From contig JAFLJS010000024.1 in the NCBI GenBank assembly GCA_022712895.1, positions 1 through 42,848 on the forward strand: DNA of 42,848 nt, written 5' to 3'. The translations under genes and the position numbers were made by a program. Shown piece after piece: positions 5,920 through 14,960 of the stretch. The DNA comes from Desulfocapsa sp. Its GTDB lineage: Bacteria; Desulfobacterota; Desulfobulbia; Desulfobulbales; Desulfocapsaceae. The notes beneath the pieces are model-generated. The model worked only from the letters and a program-made list of their open reading frames with translations, ran no database searches and had not been told where the DNA came from. Positions within the stretch are counted from its first letter, which is position 1. Each line of letters begins with the position of its first letter.

Positions 5920-8900
5920 TTAAGTTATTGGTGCTGACATATTTGTATCATTAGCCTTCATATACACATCATCCAACAAAGCACCAAGGATCATGGTACG
6001 AACATCAGGATTAGTAAAAAACGTATCCACAATCTTTTCATTCCGGCCTTGCCGACCAACAAATGCTTTCATTGCTTCAGATTCAAAAACCTGCTTGAAC
6101 TGATCTTTTGAATTTGCACGTGCCTGTTCATTCAATCTGGCATCATTGACCATGTCACCTGAAATCTGTTCAAACAGTAATTGATCTGCTTTTGTCCATT
6201 CAGTGCCAAAACGTTCATTGATGCTATCTATGATTTTGGATAACGGTGACGTGTGTTCTTCCTTTGCACCACCTGTTCCAACTTCAGAGGCACCTGTGAC
6301 AGGTTCAAAATCATCAATTGCCAATGCGGCACTACCATCAAACGTTTTTTCATTTCTGTATGAAGAAAGGGCAACATCATCATCAAGGTTAATCATCCCA
6401 CCACTAGACCTGTATGGCAGTTTGGTTAACAGGTATCGACCGTAGGCATACATTTTTTCAAGATCAGCGTCAGTCCAGTCAATGATCTGTGAAAGGAAGG
6501 AATACAACCGGACAAATGCCTGAAGGGTACTTTTGAATTCTTCTCCTTCATCAAGATATTTCTCTTCATCGGTTGGCACAGTGGGGTCACGATACTCTTC
6601 TTTGTAACGTGCAACAGCCGGATCAATCAATTTATTAAGTTGCCCATGATCACGTTTTGTCTGTTTCGCCTGTGGCTTAAAGTAGACCTTGGCAAACTCT
6701 TCCACATCAGAAGAACGTATTACAGGTGGAATTTGTATCTTTGTGAGTAGGGTATACAGTTGATTGGGGTCTGTCGGCACATCAATTTCAGTATCTTCAA
6801 AATATGGTTTGAATGATTCTTTGATGTCATCAACAGAATTGGCAAAATCAAGCACGAATGTGTCAACTTTTCCTGCTGTTGTACGATTCAAACGTGAAAG
6901 TGTTTGTACTGCCTTCAGTCCTGACAGCGGTTTATCCACGAACATTGTATGTAATAAGGGTTGATCAAACCCGGTCTGATATTTTTCAGCCACCACCAAC
7001 ACCTGATATTCAGGAGAAGCAAATCTACTGGGAAGTTCTTTTTCACTGAACCCATTCATTCCGGCTTCAGTGGTTTTATCAATTCCACCATTCTTATCAA
7101 GCCTGTCTGGGTCTTCTACTGTGCCAGAAAATGCTACCAAAATTTTGATATCATCATACCCATGTTCTGATATGTATTTGTCAAAAGCATCTTTGTAACG
7201 AACCGCATGAAGCCTTGAACGTGTCACGACCATGGCCTTTGCCAATCCACCAATCTTCTTCATGGTGAAGTTCCTAAAATGCTCCACCATGATTTCTGTC
7301 TTCTGTGCAATGTTGTGTGGGTGTAGGGTCATGAACCTTGCAATTGCTTTTTTGGCCTTTTTCTCATCGACTTCGGGATCATCCTCAATGGCCTTGGACA
7401 GTTTGAAGTAGGTATTGTATGTGGTGTAATGTTTCAGGACATCAAGAATGAAACCTTCTTCAATAGCCTGCCTCATGGAATACAAGTGAAATGGATGTGG
7501 ATTGCCGTCACCTCCAATCACACCGAACATTTCCATGGTCTTTTTCTTTGGTGTGGCTGTGAATGCATAGAATGAGATGTTCGGTTGTTTGCCACGGCTT
7601 TCTGCTTCAGCAATGACCAACTCTTCCAGTGATGGTGGATCTACATTCTTGCTATCATCAATTTCAGCAGTAGCAAGTGTCTCTTCTTCATTCAACGATG
7701 CATCACCATAACCGCCACCAAGCACACCACGAAGGTTCCCAGCACTCTTGCCACTTTGACTTGAATGGGCTTCATCGACAATTACAGCAAAGTTTTTACC
7801 GGAAAGATCTTTCACCTTGCCCATCAGGAAAGAGAACTTCTGGAGGGTTGTTATGATGATTTTTGTGCCTTTGTTGAGTTCATCAGCAAGGTCGGATGAA
7901 TGTTTGTCTTCATCAATCTTGGCAACCACTCCATGTTTATGTTCAATCTGATAGATGGAATCCTGCAACTGTTTGTCAAGGTTCCTACGATCCGACACAA
8001 CAATGACAGATGAAAAAATTGGTTTATTGTCGCTGTTATGAAGGCTTGAGAGCTGATGTGCAGACCATGAAATAGTGTTGGTTTTACCGGAACCTGCACT
8101 GTGTTGAATCAGGAAGTTTTGACCAACACCTTTATCTTTGCTTGTTGCAATTAGATTTCGTGTAGCTGCAAGTTGATGGTAACGTGGAAATATCAATGTC
8201 TCTTTTGTCTTCTTCTTTCCGGTTTTTATATTACGGATTTCTTCTGTTTGTAAGTGGATGAATCTGTGGATGATGTCAAGCCAACTGTCACGTTGCCAGA
8301 CCTGTTCCCATAGATATCCGGTCTTGTATCCAGTTTTATAATCATGATCGACTGTATTGCCTTTGCCACCTTTATTGCCAATATTGAATGGCAGGAAATA
8401 TGTACCATTCCCTGCAAGACGTGTTGCCATGAACACATCATCCGTATCAACGGCAAAATGTACCAATGCACGTTTTTTGTACTGGATCAATGGTGTGTTG
8501 TTAGTGGGCTTCCTATCCTTGATATATTGCCTGATAGCACTGATGAACTTTTGACCTGTGAAAGCATTTTTAAGTTCAACGGTGGCAATGGGAAGTCCAT
8601 TCAGTGAAAGCAACATGTCTATGGAAGATTTTGATTCGGTATCAAAATAAACCTGTCGCATCACTGTTAATTGATTTTGTTTGTACAGTTTTTCTGTTAC
8701 AGGATTTAGGGTGGTGGGTGGTCTGAAATAAGCAAGGTTTATTGTTTGACCACGATCTTTGATGCCATTACGAACAACGTCCAACAGGCCACGTGAATCA
8801 CATTCAGAAGCAATTCTTTTGATTATGGAACCGTCAACACTACTTGCACCATAACTTGCTGTCAGTTTGTCGTATGCTTCTTTTTGGGTGTTTTTGATGA

Positions 8901-9039
8901 AGGATAGAAGTGTTGAAGGATCAAGTGCAAGTTCAGCATCGAATTGAGTTGAATCAGCCTTGGTATATCCGGCATGATCAAGCAACCATGATTCTATGGT
9001 AATTTCAAAATCGGTTTCTGTGGTGGGTTTTGTTCCCAT
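5920..9039 (-). CDS. hsdR: Type I restriction enzyme, restriction subunit
   Basis: 1039 residues, usual length for HsdR. The N-terminal PD-(D/E)xK nuclease shows D141 and E155-L-K157 (DMLLSLNGLPIATVELKN). The translocase has Walker A (SAGSGKT, residues 314-320), DEAH in VIVDEAHSSQSG, FYAFTATP (motif III), and YQTGFDQPLL...QTLSRLNRT (motifs V-VI). The C-terminal helical part binds the methyltransferase core. The enzyme translocates DNA with ATP and cuts unmethylated DNA at a distance. The gene follows hsdS by 20 bp and precedes the SEFIR gene by 14 bp. No frameshift is seen, so the system looks intact. Confidence 0.95.
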   Translation of the reverse strand: MGTKPTTETDFEITIESWLLDHAGYTKADSTQFDAELALDPSTLLSFIKNTQKEAYDKLTASYGASSVDGSIIKRIASECDSRGLLDVVRNGIKDRGQTINLAYFRPPTTLNPVTEKLYKQNQLTVMRQVYFDTESKSSIDMLLSLNGLPIATVELKNAFTGQKFISAIRQYIKDRKPTNNTPLIQYKKRALVHFAVDTDDVFMATRLAGNGTYFLPFNIGNKGGKGNTVDHDYKTGYKTGYLWEQVWQRDSWLDIIHRFIHLQTEEIRNIKTGKKKTKETLIFPRYHQLAATRNLIATSKDKGVGQNFLIQHSAGSGKTNTISWSAHQLSSLHNSDNKPIFSSVIVVSDRRNLDKQLQDSIYQIEHKHGVVAKIDEDKHSSDLADELNKGTKIIITTLQKFSFLMGKVKDLSGKNFAVIVDEAHSSQSGKSAGNLRGVLGGGYGDASLNEEETLATAEIDDSKNVDPPSLEELVIAEAESRGKQPNISFYAFTATPKKKTMEMFGVIGGDGNPHPFHLYSMRQAIEEGFILDVLKHYTTYNTYFKLSKAIEDDPEVDEKKAKKAIARFMTLHPHNIAQKTEIMVEHFRNFTMKKIGGLAKAMVVTRSRLHAVRYKDAFDKYISEHGYDDIKILVAFSGTVEDPDRLDKNGGIDKTTEAGMNGFSEKELPSRFASPEYQVLVVAEKYQTGFDQPLLHTMFVDKPLSGLKAVQTLSRLNRTTAGKVDTFVLDFANSVDDIKESFKPYFEDTEIDVPTDPNQLYTLLTKIQIPPVIRSSDVEEFAKVYFKPQAKQTKRDHGQLNKLIDPAVARYKEEYRDPTVPTDEEKYLDEGEEFKSTLQAFVRLYSFLSQIIDWTDADLEKMYAYGRYLLTKLPYRSSGGMINLDDDVALSSYRNEKTFDGSAALAIDDFEPVTGASEVGTGGAKEEHTSPLSKIIDSINERFGTEWTKADQLLFEQISGDMVNDARLNEQARANSKDQFKQVFESEAMKAFVGRQGRNEKIVDTFFTNPDVRTMILGALLDDVYMKANDTNMSAPIT

Positions 9040-9059
9040 GGTGGTGAGTCCTGTTGTGG

Positions 9060-10361
9060 TTATGCGTTCCTTACATCAATTTTTCCTGTTACTGCTGCTG
9101 ATATTAGGGCTGTTCTACGTTCCTGTAAAAGTTTGGTGGCTTTGTTTGCTTTGGTTATGAGGTTATCGATTTTGTTGGTTGTATTGTCAAGGAACCTTAT
9201 GATATCGACCTGTTCTTGTGTCGGGATTTCAAACAAAGGAATGTTGCCAATATCAGGCATATTGAAATGCACAACAGTTGCTCCTTGTGATAATTGTTCG
9301 ATAAACTCTTGAGACAATCCTGCATAGATTGAATAAACGATGTATTTTGAATCTACTTTTGGTGCTTTTTTTATTAGTACTGTTCTTTGTCCTAAGCAAA
9401 CGACTGGTGTTTTAGGAACTACACAAGCCTCTCCAGCAGGAGCTTCTCGTGTTAGTATGACATCGCCATGTTTTGGAACACCACGCTTTGTCCACCCCCT
9501 GTATCCTTCAGAATCAGTGTGTTTTGCACTTTTTGTGATCAACTTTCCATTACGAATGTTTGCAGTTCTTGCTACTAAATATTTCCCGTCATCAACAAAG
9601 TGTACTGTTTTGTGTTCAGTGTCAATTATTTGATTTACGACATATTTTAATCTTGATTTCAACCAATGTTCTGGCACTTCACCAAGCCATTCAACACCAC
9701 TATCTTTCATTTTGGTATCAGGATTAATGCCTTTGGTAACGGCATAGGAAATAACTGCCTGTCGTTTCTCCTGTAGCAGTAAAATCAATTTTTGTTGTTT
9801 GTTGATCAGGGTGTCGATCTTGGTGGTTTCACAATCAAGGAAGTTGGCAATGATGGCCTGTTCTTCTTGAGATGGAAAAGGAAAAGCAAACGATTTGAAT
9901 TTTTCAGTAGGAAATCTCCATCGACCTAATTGTGAACTACCTTGCCCATGTGAATAAAATATTTTTCCCCAATAACCCATTTGCAGTAAATATAAATAAT
10001 ATTGAGGGGTAGAACGATTATCCACTAAAGAAAAAACTCTATAGTCTGGACTTGTCACTCCATGGAATTTAGATATGTCAACAAATCCTGTCAATAAATC
10101 CATATGGTTCATCGCAAAATCATCAACTTCAACAAACTGATATTTGCTATAATCCATTGATAACTGGCCTTCACCACTTTCAATGTCTTTTATCTTTATT
10201 CCCTGTTGGGTTATGGAAAGGACATCATGACCAATTTCACCGGAAATCCTTTTTCGTATTTGAAAGAGATATTTGATTTTCTTCAGGCTCCATTGATCTG
10301 GCACAACACCTAACCACTCAATACCTGAATCCTTGTATTCTGAATAAGCAGGATACTTCAT
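9060..10361 (-). CDS. hsdS: Type I restriction enzyme, specificity subunit
   Basis: 433 residues with the classical duplicated layout. Target-recognition domain 1 begins KDSGIEWLGVVPDQWSLKKIKYL near the N-terminus and ends in the conserved helix ...EEQAIIANFLDCETTKIDTL. Domain 2 begins MKDSGVEWLGEVPEHWLKSRLKYV and ends ...QEQVDIIRFLDNTTNKIDNLI. The two coiled-coil spacers set the gap of a bipartite recognition site. The ATG overlaps the hsdM stop codon (ATGA), giving tight coupling. The recognition sequence cannot be read from the protein. Domain 1 is the more AT-rich half. Confidence 0.95.
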   Translation of the reverse strand: MKYPAYSEYKDSGIEWLGVVPDQWSLKKIKYLFQIRKRISGEIGHDVLSITQQGIKIKDIESGEGQLSMDYSKYQFVEVDDFAMNHMDLLTGFVDISKFHGVTSPDYRVFSLVDNRSTPQYYLYLLQMGYWGKIFYSHGQGSSQLGRWRFPTEKFKSFAFPFPSQEEQAIIANFLDCETTKIDTLINKQQKLILLLQEKRQAVISYAVTKGINPDTKMKDSGVEWLGEVPEHWLKSRLKYVVNQIIDTEHKTVHFVDDGKYLVARTANIRNGKLITKSAKHTDSEGYRGWTKRGVPKHGDVILTREAPAGEACVVPKTPVVCLGQRTVLIKKAPKVDSKYIVYSIYAGLSQEFIEQLSQGATVVHFNMPDIGNIPLFEIPTQEQVDIIRFLDNTTNKIDNLITKANKATKLLQERRTALISAAVTGKIDVRNA

Positions 10362-12319
10362 GACCGAACTTCTCCAAGAAGTTCCATGATTTCAGCCGAA
10401 ACCTTATCCAGATCAGCATCAATTTCTTCCAAAGGTCGTTGTGGTACATACTTATAAAAATGCCTGTTGAAGGGAATTTCATATCCAACCTTGGTCTTTG
10501 AATAGTCAATCCATGCATCCGGCACATGTGGGATAATTTCACGTTGAAAATATTCTTCAATATCTTCTTTCAGTGGAATGTTTTCATAATCACGAAGATT
10601 GGTATCGGCTTCAGGATCACCGTTCTTCTTACATATGATATCAGCCTCAGGATCATGTTGACCAAGGGCTTTCCATATGGCGTTTATCATGGCTGTTTTT
10701 ACGTCAAGACCTGCAACCTTTAATGATGTTTTCAACGCCTTCAGAAACACGTCACGGTTCATATACGTGTGTTCTTGATCCAGTACCTTGATTGCACCAA
10801 AAATTGCTTCTTGTTTCGATTCAGGCAACTTCTTGAATGAAGCAACAGCCTTTAGTGTTTCAAGACGTTCATCACTTACAATGAAGTTCAGTTGCAAGGG
10901 ACGTTCAACTGTTATCCGGTTATGTCCGAAATCAGTATTGTCGAATATCTTACAGAATTCACCTGCTTCATAGTCACCGAATATTTCAGTGATATTGCCA
11001 ATCTGATCATCGGAAATCTGTTTGCGTTTACTACCAAGACTTTTACGCATAGGGGTATGAAATCCAGTAGCATTGATCAACTGAACCTTGCCTTGCCTTT
11101 GTGGGTTCTTCTGATTGGTAACAATCCATATATAGGTGGCAATGCCTGTGTTGTAGAACATGTCATTTGGCAAGGCTACAATGGCTTCAAGCCAATCATT
11201 TTCGATGATCCATCTTCTTATTTCAGATTCACCACTTCCGGCACTTCCTGTAAACAGAGGTGATCCATTCAGGACAATGGCAAGTCGTGAAGAATCATCA
11301 CCACGATTGAATTTTGAAATCATATGCTGAAGGAACAGCAACGAACCATCTGATACACGTGGCAAACCTGCACCGAACCTGCCACCGTATCCCATGGAAC
11401 TGGATTCCTCTTTTATGAAATCCTGTACCTTTTTCCAATCAACACCGAATGGTGGATTTGACAGCAGGTAATCAAATTGTTCATCAGGAAGACCGTCTTG
11501 TGTGAAAGAGTTGCCGGGGAAGATGTTCTTTGCATTTTGGCCTTTGATCATCATATCGGATTTGCATGTACCATATGACTCATCATTCAACTCTTGACCA
11601 TATACTTCAAGATGTGCATCAGAATTCAGTTCACGAAGGTAATCTTCAGCAACACTCAACATACCCCCTGTTCCACACGCAGGATCATACAGTTTGCGGA
11701 TGACACCTTTCTTTGTCAGAACGTCACCATCTTCCTGAAACAAAAGATTAACCATCAATCGGATCACTTCACGTGGTGTGAAATGTTCACCTGCAGTTTC
11801 ATTTGATTGTTCAGAAAAACGCCTGATAAGTTCTTCAAAAATGTATCCCATCTGAATGTTACTGACTGTGTCAGGATGTAGATTAGCTTGTGCAAAGCGA
11901 CTGACCACCATGTACAGAAGGTTATCCTTATCAAGCCTTGTGATCTGGTCAGGCAACTTGAATCGGTCTATGAAAATTTCACGTGCATCAGAACTGAAAC
12001 TGTTGATGATGTTGTTCAGGTTGGCTGCAATGTTATCAGGATCATCAAGAAGCTTTTCAAACGTGAAAGGTGAGGTGTTGTGAAAGTTTCTGCCGGATGC
12101 CATGTTCAGCATCGTTTCTTTCATTGTGTCGTCAATGCCTTCTGGGAGGGTATCGTATTGTTTCTGGACAACTTCTTTTGTTGGCTCAAGTACACAGTCG
12201 AGTCTGCGTAAAACGGTGAAGGGGAGTACAACTCGCCCATATTCTGATTGCTTGAAGCTTCCACGTAATATTTCAGCAATGCTCCAAATAAAACCGACAC
12301 TTTCATTAAAATTCTTCAT
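10358..12319 (-). CDS. hsdM: Type I restriction enzyme, DNA methyltransferase subunit
   Basis: 653 residues. The N-terminal HsdM_N helical bundle (about 1-130) is followed by the N6-adenine methyltransferase domain: GEHFTPREVI (178-187), SAM-binding motif DPACGTGG (212-219) and catalytic NPPF (288-291). The C-terminal extension beyond residue 480 is longer than in E. coli HsdM and probably contacts HsdS. It methylates adenines in the site read by HsdS and forms M2S and R2M2S complexes. First recognised gene of the leftward operon hsdM-hsdS-hsdR-SEFIR; a short frame at 12316-12471 overlaps its start. Confidence 0.95.
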   Translation of the reverse strand: MKNFNESVGFIWSIAEILRGSFKQSEYGRVVLPFTVLRRLDCVLEPTKEVVQKQYDTLPEGIDDTMKETMLNMASGRNFHNTSPFTFEKLLDDPDNIAANLNNIINSFSSDAREIFIDRFKLPDQITRLDKDNLLYMVVSRFAQANLHPDTVSNIQMGYIFEELIRRFSEQSNETAGEHFTPREVIRLMVNLLFQEDGDVLTKKGVIRKLYDPACGTGGMLSVAEDYLRELNSDAHLEVYGQELNDESYGTCKSDMMIKGQNAKNIFPGNSFTQDGLPDEQFDYLLSNPPFGVDWKKVQDFIKEESSSMGYGGRFGAGLPRVSDGSLLFLQHMISKFNRGDDSSRLAIVLNGSPLFTGSAGSGESEIRRWIIENDWLEAIVALPNDMFYNTGIATYIWIVTNQKNPQRQGKVQLINATGFHTPMRKSLGSKRKQISDDQIGNITEIFGDYEAGEFCKIFDNTDFGHNRITVERPLQLNFIVSDERLETLKAVASFKKLPESKQEAIFGAIKVLDQEHTYMNRDVFLKALKTSLKVAGLDVKTAMINAIWKALGQHDPEADIICKKNGDPEADTNLRDYENIPLKEDIEEYFQREIIPHVPDAWIDYSKTKVGYEIPFNRHFYKYVPQRPLEEIDADLDKVSAEIMELLGEVRS

Positions 12320-12471
12320 ATGGGTAATCTCATAATATATGTTTGATCAAGTCCAAGTAACTGTTGGCGAACCAGAATCACATCATCGGGAACTGAGAGG
12401 CTGGGAATAAAGGTTTTACCACTGCCTGTTTGATTAACAGTGTGTGCAGAAATTGCCAAGAAAAACGACAT
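12316..12471 (-). CDS. Possible 51-residue leader ORF before hsdM
   Basis: A frame starting MSFFLAISAHTVNQ and ending TYIMRLPI terminates in a TGA that overlaps the hsdM ATG as ATGA, the same coupling seen between hsdM and hsdS. It contains TGSGKT, too short for a real P-loop protein. The ribosome-binding site is poor (CAGG touching the ATG). It could be a translated leader controlling hsdM, or the tail of a lost gene. No family recognised. Confidence 0.3.
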   Translation of the reverse strand: MSFFLAISAHTVNQTGSGKTFIPSLSVPDDVILVRQQLLGLDQTYIMRLPI

Positions 12472-12537
12472 CCTGTCAACTGTAACTTAACCGAGCATTA
12501 TGAGTAATTACAAGAAAAACAATAGGGGGATTATTGT

Positions 12538-12732
12538 ATGATGAGAAGATTCCACCCATACAGTGTTGAATCACTACTTTATGGTTGGATAATTGTTATG
12601 ACCCAGTTTACTTTTTTTGTTCTGGCGCAGGGTGTTTTGGGAGTGAGTTTGGTTGGTAATAAAGGCAAATATTTCATTAATCAACAACTGCTGTTTAATA
12701 CAGGGCAAATAGGTACTATAAAAAAACCTTGA
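12538..12732 (+). CDS. Small hydrophobic protein, unknown
   Basis: 64 residues, preceded by AGGGGGAT 8 bases before the ATG, an acceptable ribosome-binding site. Residues 13-40 (LLYGWIIVMTQFTFFVLAQG...) are hydrophobic enough for one membrane-spanning helix; the tail is polar. It is divergent from hsdM and its last codons overlap the left arm of the operator at 12711. No family recognised, and it could be a chance frame. Confidence 0.35.
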   Translation: MMRRFHPYSVESLLYGWIIVMTQFTFFVLAQGVLGVSLVGNKGKYFINQQLLFNTGQIGTIKKP

Positions 12733-12762
12733 CTACTTTTCATTATAGGTCGTATAGTACCT
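12711..12762 (+). promoter_or_regulatory. Operator-flanked promoter of zinc-ribbon gene
   Basis: Promoter TTGACT (12729-12734), 18-bp spacer, TATAGT (12753-12758). A perfect 10-bp inverted repeat surrounds it: AGGTACTATA at 12711-12720 and TATAGTACCT at 12753-12762. The arms' centres are 42 bp apart, four helical turns, and the right arm covers the -10 box. This suits a dimeric or looping repressor. The regulator is not identifiable. Confidence 0.6.
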
Positions 12763-12803
12763 GTAATGGCACGTTGCTTATGTTCAACTCAAAGGGTGTG
12801 ACA

Positions 12804-13325
12804 ATGAAATACAACTCAGGAAAATTCTCTGATCTGGCCGAACTTCAATTAGGTAAAGATTTGTGGAAATTTTTAAACGAAAAAGAAAATATCATTCGGA
12901 TGGAATTGGCTACTGAATTTAATAAAACCGCAGCGGAGTCAGTTTCAAAACCATTACTTGATAAGTTCGGAAGCGATGTTGAGGTTAACAGAGTTAAACA
13001 AATGATTGGTCATATGATCAGGCAAATCATGGAAAATAAAGGGTATGAAATGGGTTCGCAGAATATAAAAGTTACTATCAAACGTCTTTTCAGCAAAGCT
13101 TCAAAATATAAAGATGGCACCACCAAAACGACTAAGATTGGCTATATCAATAGAAACGATCAAGAAAATATGGGGAATAGAGGTGTAGAAGGTAATGACC
13201 ACTGTCAGAAAGCATACAAGCTTAAGTGTCGGAAATGCGGAACTGAGTATGGTGCAAATGGAGCTGATATTTTCCAGCGAAAATGCCCTGATTGCCAAAA
13301 TGGACAATCAGGTATTCCGTATTAA
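12804..13325 (+). CDS. Uncharacterised protein with C-terminal zinc ribbon
   Basis: 173 residues from ATG 12804 (AAAGGG upstream). The frame is open back to 12729, but those codons overlap the promoter. The N-terminal part is helical (LAELQLGKDLWKFLNEKENIIRMELATEF). A middle region includes a conserved-looking LFSKASKYK. The C-terminus is a four-cysteine zinc ribbon (LKCRKCGTEYGANGADIFQRKCPDCQNGQSG). I have the impression that similar ribbons occur in uncharacterised proteins next to restriction systems, but cannot verify it. The gene is beside the hsd operon, divergently oriented, under a dedicated operator-controlled promoter. DNA or RNA binding is plausible; function unknown. Confidence 0.7.
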   Translation: MKYNSGKFSDLAELQLGKDLWKFLNEKENIIRMELATEFNKTAAESVSKPLLDKFGSDVEVNRVKQMIGHMIRQIMENKGYEMGSQNIKVTIKRLFSKASKYKDGTTKTTKIGYINRNDQENMGNRGVEGNDHCQKAYKLKCRKCGTEYGANGADIFQRKCPDCQNGQSGIPY

Positions 13326-13490
13326 AAGTTAATACACCAGTACTTGGTTGTTTTTGCTGGTAGGGTGGGGAGTCTATTGTTTTCATCTTCAGCAAATATT
13401 CGATAAACACTACGGTTGTGTAATGTTTATGATGTTGGGCATTGAACTTAACCCTTAGCCAAGGGATTTCTTGAAATCCAATTTATACTT

Positions 13491-14960
13491 ATGAAAAATA
13501 TTATTCATGAAACAAGCATACTGTTTCTTGCCATTGTTTTTATCGTTATCTTGTTTCCAACACAAGGCATTACCGAAGAGAATGGCATAAGACGGTCGAT
13601 GGTAAAGATTTATACCACACAACTTGAGTATGATTATTCGATCCCTTGGAAAAGGGGCACACCTGTACAAGTGGGTGGGTCTGGCACAGTCATTGCTGGT
13701 AATCGAATTCTTACTAATGCACATGTTGTTAGTGATAGTACATTCATACAAGTTCGTAAATTTGGGCAAGCAGAAAAATTTAAAGCAAACGTAGTTGCGG
13801 TTTCACATGAATCGGATCTTGCTCTTCTTTCTGTTGATGATGAAACGTTTTGGGAAAATGTCATACCTGTTCAACTTGGTGGATTACCAGAGTTACAAGA
13901 TAATGTGTTTGTTTGTGGGTATCCAGAGGGGGGAGACAATCTCAGTATAACTAAAGGAGTAGTTTCACGTATCGAGCATCATTATTATGCCCACAGTTTA
14001 GAAAAATTTTTAGCAATACAAATAGATGCATCAGTAAATTCTGGGAACAGTGGTGGTGCAGTTATTAGTAATGGGGAAATTGTAGGTGTTGTGATGCAGT
14101 CACTTAGTGATGCACAGAATACAAACTACGCCATTCCTACCCCATTGATCCAGCGGTTTCTTACTGACTTAAAGGATGGTAAGCATGATGGAATCCCTAA
14201 AACATCGATTTTAATGCAATCGTTAGAAAGTAATTATTTAAAGTCATTTTACGGCTTGCCTCTAAATCAAACTGGAGTGTTGGTTGAGAAGATTATCGAT
14301 CCCTCTACAGTGGTTGGTCTATTGGAAGGCGATATTATAATGACGATTGATGGTCACTCCATTGCAGATGATGGGACTGTAGAATTTCGAAAAGATGAAA
14401 GAACCCAAGGTGATTATTATGTAGAACAAAAGCAAGTTGGAGATACGATTCGTTTAGGGGTTTTTCGGGGAAAAGCAAAAACACAGGTTGATATAAAACT
14501 GGCAACAGGTCGATATTATCGAGTTTATAGAGAACAATATGATATTGATCCACTATATTATATATTTGCTGGGATGGTCTTTGCTCCTTTAACAATAAAT
14601 CACATGAAGTTGTATGGTGATAACTGGGTTGAAGAGGCTCCGCTAAACTTATTACACACAACTTTTCATAAATATTGGGAGGAAGACAAAAGAGAAGCTG
14701 TAATGATCACAACAGTGTTACCAGATGATATAAATGTTGGTTATCACGAGATGTATGATGTGATTGTTGAAGAAGTAAATGGTACCACTGTTAGAGATCT
14801 TTCACATTTGATTTCTTTAATTAACATGTCCGGTGATAGCTCATTAGTTAGGATTAAACTGGAAAATGGAAATCTAATTGTCATCGACAGTAAAGACGCA
14901 GTAAAGACACATGACGATATACTTGAACGATACGGTGTAACTGAGGGAAGAAATAAATAA
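13491..14960 (+). CDS. Deg9-like secreted serine protease (HtrA family)
   Basis: 489 residues. An N-terminal hydrophobic stretch (residues 8-27) looks like a signal peptide or anchor, implying the periplasm. The trypsin-like domain has the triad H78 (TNAHVV), D109 (ESDLALL) and S187 (GNSGG). Two PDZ-like regions follow: GVLVEKIIDPSTVVGLLEGDIIMTIDG, then a second ending IKLENGNLIVIDS. The layout, including YIFAGMVFAPLT and ITTVLPDDINVGYHE, resembles plant/bacterial Deg9/Deg10 more than DegP or DegS. It would degrade or process misfolded envelope proteins. No Shine-Dalgarno is evident. It appears to be a single-gene unit in the accessory region, an unusual place for an HtrA. Confidence 0.88.
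   Translation: MKNIIHETSILFLAIVFIVILFPTQGITEENGIRRSMVKIYTTQLEYDYSIPWKRGTPVQVGGSGTVIAGNRILTNAHVVSDSTFIQVRKFGQAEKFKANVVAVSHESDLALLSVDDETFWENVIPVQLGGLPELQDNVFVCGYPEGGDNLSITKGVVSRIEHHYYAHSLEKFLAIQIDASVNSGNSGGAVISNGEIVGVVMQSLSDAQNTNYAIPTPLIQRFLTDLKDGKHDGIPKTSILMQSLESNYLKSFYGLPLNQTGVLVEKIIDPSTVVGLLEGDIIMTIDGHSIADDGTVEFRKDERTQGDYYVEQKQVGDTIRLGVFRGKAKTQVDIKLATGRYYRVYREQYDIDPLYYIFAGMVFAPLTINHMKLYGDNWVEEAPLNLLHTTFHKYWEEDKREAVMITTVLPDDINVGYHEMYDVIVEEVNGTTVRDLSHLISLINMSGDSSLVRIKLENGNLIVIDSKDAVKTHDDILERYGVTEGRNK

Noticed and set aside
11846-12335. Plus-strand open frames inside hsdM and similar antisense frames in dnaX, pheT and trpB
   Set aside because: Shadows of strongly supported genes on the other strand, with no independent evidence.
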